Part shown: positions 62,201 through 64,000 of the stretch, piece by piece
Layout of the letters: each line of letters opens with the position of its first letter
Numbering within the stretch: the stretch's first letter is position 1
DNA from: Lepidurus packardi
Lineage: Eukaryota > Arthropoda > Branchiopoda > Notostraca > Triopsidae
Length of the DNA stretch: 64,000 bases
Direction: 5' to 3'
NCBI GenBank assembly: GCA_023053545.1
Contig: JAKZAN010000158.1
Span: 19,479 to 83,478 of the forward strand
Program-made: the position numbers and the translations under genes
Notes under the pieces: generated by a model
Databases searched by the model: none
Seen by the model: the letters and a program-made list of their open reading frames with translations, nothing else
Told to the model about the DNA's origin: nothing

Positions 62201-64000
62201 TTTAATTCAGTCCGTAAGGTATTAATTCAGTCCGTAAGGAATTAACTCAGTCCGTAAGGAATTAATTCAGTCCGTAAGGAATTAATTCAGTCCGTAAGGA
62301 ATTAATTCAGTCCGTAAGGAATTAATTCAATCCGTAAGGAATTAATTCAGTCCGTAAGGAATTAATTCAGTCCGTAAGGTATTAATTCAGTCCGTAAGGT
62401 ATTAATTCAGTCCGTAAGGAATTAATTCAGTCCGTAAGGAATTCATTCAGTCCGTAAGGAATTAATTCAGTCCGTAAGGAATAAGTTCAGTACGTAAGGA
62501 ATTAATTCAGTCCGTAATCGATTAATTAAGTCCGTAATTAATTAATTCAGTCCGTATGAAATTAATTCAGTCCGTAAGGAATTAATTAAGCAATTAATTC
62601 TGTCCGTAAGGAATTAATTCAGTCCGTAAGGAATTATTTTATCCCGTAATTAATTAATTCATTCCTTACGGAATTAATTAAGTCCATAAGGAATTAATTC
62701 AGTCTGTAAGGATTTCATTAAGTCCGTAATGAATTAATTCAGTCCGTAAGGAATTAATTCAGTCCGTAAGGAATTAATTCAGTCCGTAAGGATTTAATTC
62801 AGTCCGTAAGGAATTAATTCAGTCCGTAAGGAATTAATTCAGTCCGTAAGGAATTAATTCAGTCCGTAAGGAATTAATTCAGTCCGTAAGGAATAAGTTC
62901 AGTACGTAAGGAATTAATTCAGTTAGTAATCGATTAATTAAGTCCGTAATTAATTAATTCAGTCCGTATGAAATTAATTTAGTCCGTAAGGAATTAATTA
63001 AGCAATTAATTCTGTCCGTAAGGAATTAATTCAGTCCGTAAGGAAATATTTTAGTCCGTAATTAATTAATTCATTCCTTACGGAATTAATTAAGTCCATA
63101 AGGAATTAATTCAGTCTGTAAGGATTTAATTAAGTCCGTAATGAATTAATTCAGTCCGTAAGGAATTAAATCAGTCCATAAGGAATTAATTCAGTCTGTA
63201 AGGATTTAATTCAGTCCGTAAGGAATTAATTCAGTCCGTAAGGAATTAATTCAGTCCGTAAGGAATTAATTCAGTCCGTAAGGAAATATTTCAGTCCGTA
63301 AGGAATTAATTCAGTAAGAAAGGAATTCAATCAATCCTAAAGAATTAATTCAGTCCGTAAGGAAATATTTCAGTCCGTACGGAATTAATTCAGTCCGTAA
63401 GGAATTTATTCAGTCCGTAAGGAATTAATTAAGTCCGTAAGGAATTAATTCAGTCCATAAGGAATTAATTCTGTCCGTAAGGATGTAATTCAGTCCGTAA
63501 TGAATTAATTCAGTCCGTAAGGAATTAATTCAGTCCTTAAGGAATTAATTCAGTCCGTAAGGAATAAGCTCAGTAAGTAAGGAATTCATTCAGTCCGTAA
63601 TGGATTAATTAAGTCCGTAATGAATTAATTCAGTCCGTAAGGAATTAATAAAATCCGTACGGAATTAATTCAGACCGTAAGGAATTAATTCAGTCCGTAA
63701 TCGATTAATGAAGTCCGTAATGAATTAATTCAGTCCGTAAGGAATTAATTCAGTCCGTAAGGAATTATTTCAGTCCGTAAGGAATTAATTCAGTAAGAAA
63801 GGAATTCAATCAATCCATAAGGAATTAATTCAGTCTGTAAGGATTTAATTAAGTCCGTAATGAATTAATTCAGTCCGTAAGGAATTAATTCAGTCCGTAA
63901 GGAATTAATTCAGTCCGTAATGAATTAATTCAGTCCGTAAGGAATTAATTCAGTCCTTAAGGAATTAATTCAGTCCGTAAGGAATAAGCTCAGTAAGTAA
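56239..64000. repeat. 20-bp satellite array, domain G
   Basis: Satellite continuing to the end of the window. From 56.2 to 60.7 kb the blocks resemble the LINE-bearing block but lack the element, with empty sites at 57768, 58548 and 60707. A related site near 59101 reads aagtaagtaattcattgag. From about 60.9 kb the family changes: gtccgtaatggattaattta with gtaagaaagg (61.4-61.8 kb), then atcgatt monomers and aagcaattaattctg fusions (62.0-63.1 kb) that resemble domains C and E. Near the end a block with gtccttaagg and aagctcagtaagtaa recurs 420 bp apart (63493 and 63913). No gene is visible. Confidence 0.95.

Noticed and set aside
1-64000. CRISPR array
   Set aside because: Repeats abut directly, with no unique spacers and no cas genes. 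The variation is substitutions within the repeat.
1-64000. Telomeric TTAGG repeats
   Set aside because: gttagg appears only as an occasional single-base variant of gtaagg within the 20-bp unit, never in tandem 5-mers.
1-64000. CENP-B box as evidence for a centromere
   Set aside because: I see no sequence with the spaced TTCG...CGGG core. A centromeric role stays unproven.
1-64000. Repeat-protein coding region
   Set aside because: The canonical monomer puts TAA or TGA stops in every frame on both strands within about 60 bp.

Overview
This window is not a gene-bearing locus. It lies wholly inside a long eukaryotic satellite-DNA array and starts and ends in satellite. Almost all 64 kb is head-to-tail copies of a 20-bp monomer, consensus gtccgtaaggaattaattca (about 35% G+C). 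The canonical monomer contains stop codons that close all six frames within about 60 bp, so the array cannot encode protein. The only non-satellite DNA is a 5'-truncated non-LTR retrotransposon (LINE) 3' end of about 0.39 kb, present twice. The C-terminal Cys/His motif of its reverse-transcriptase ORF, together with its poly(A) tail, suggests an animal genome. An arthropod, probably an insect, is my best guess, but the array itself gives no taxonomic proof. The setting is probably pericentromeric, centromeric or subtelomeric heterochromatin (inference).

Layout. 1-15660: satellite marked by gtccgtgaggatg monomers and 19-bp tcttaaag units, with tandem higher-order repeats (HORs) of about 0.82, 1.04, 1.14 and 1.16 kb. 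15661-22100: variants carrying atcgat and fused short monomers. 22101-34020: variants with gttagtaatcg and gcaattaattgtg, including a 1403-bp HOR. 34021-37904: two copies of a 1942-bp HOR containing an unusual T-rich junction. 37905-49339: a 3.6-kb HOR with nested expansion. 49340-56238: a 3.5-kb block containing the LINE insertion, duplicated in tandem. 56239-64000: related blocks without the LINE, some of which preserve the exact empty target site.

History read from the sequence. A satellite monomer acquired a gaattcattgagtc variant, and that variant spread over several blocks. One LINE 3' fragment then inserted into one of them by target-primed reverse transcription, leaving a 14-bp target-site duplication (TSD) and a poly(A) tail. 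The enclosing 3.5-kb block was later duplicated in tandem. The two element copies are identical apart from tail length (27 versus 29 A), while the flanking satellite has lost two 40-bp segments. Other structure includes a recurring cassette in which the central 4 bp of a small inverted repeat is flipped (gtaa to ttac). That flip creates a 12-bp-stem hairpin about 50 times across the window. I see no rRNA, tRNA, CRISPR array, promoter or intact gene.
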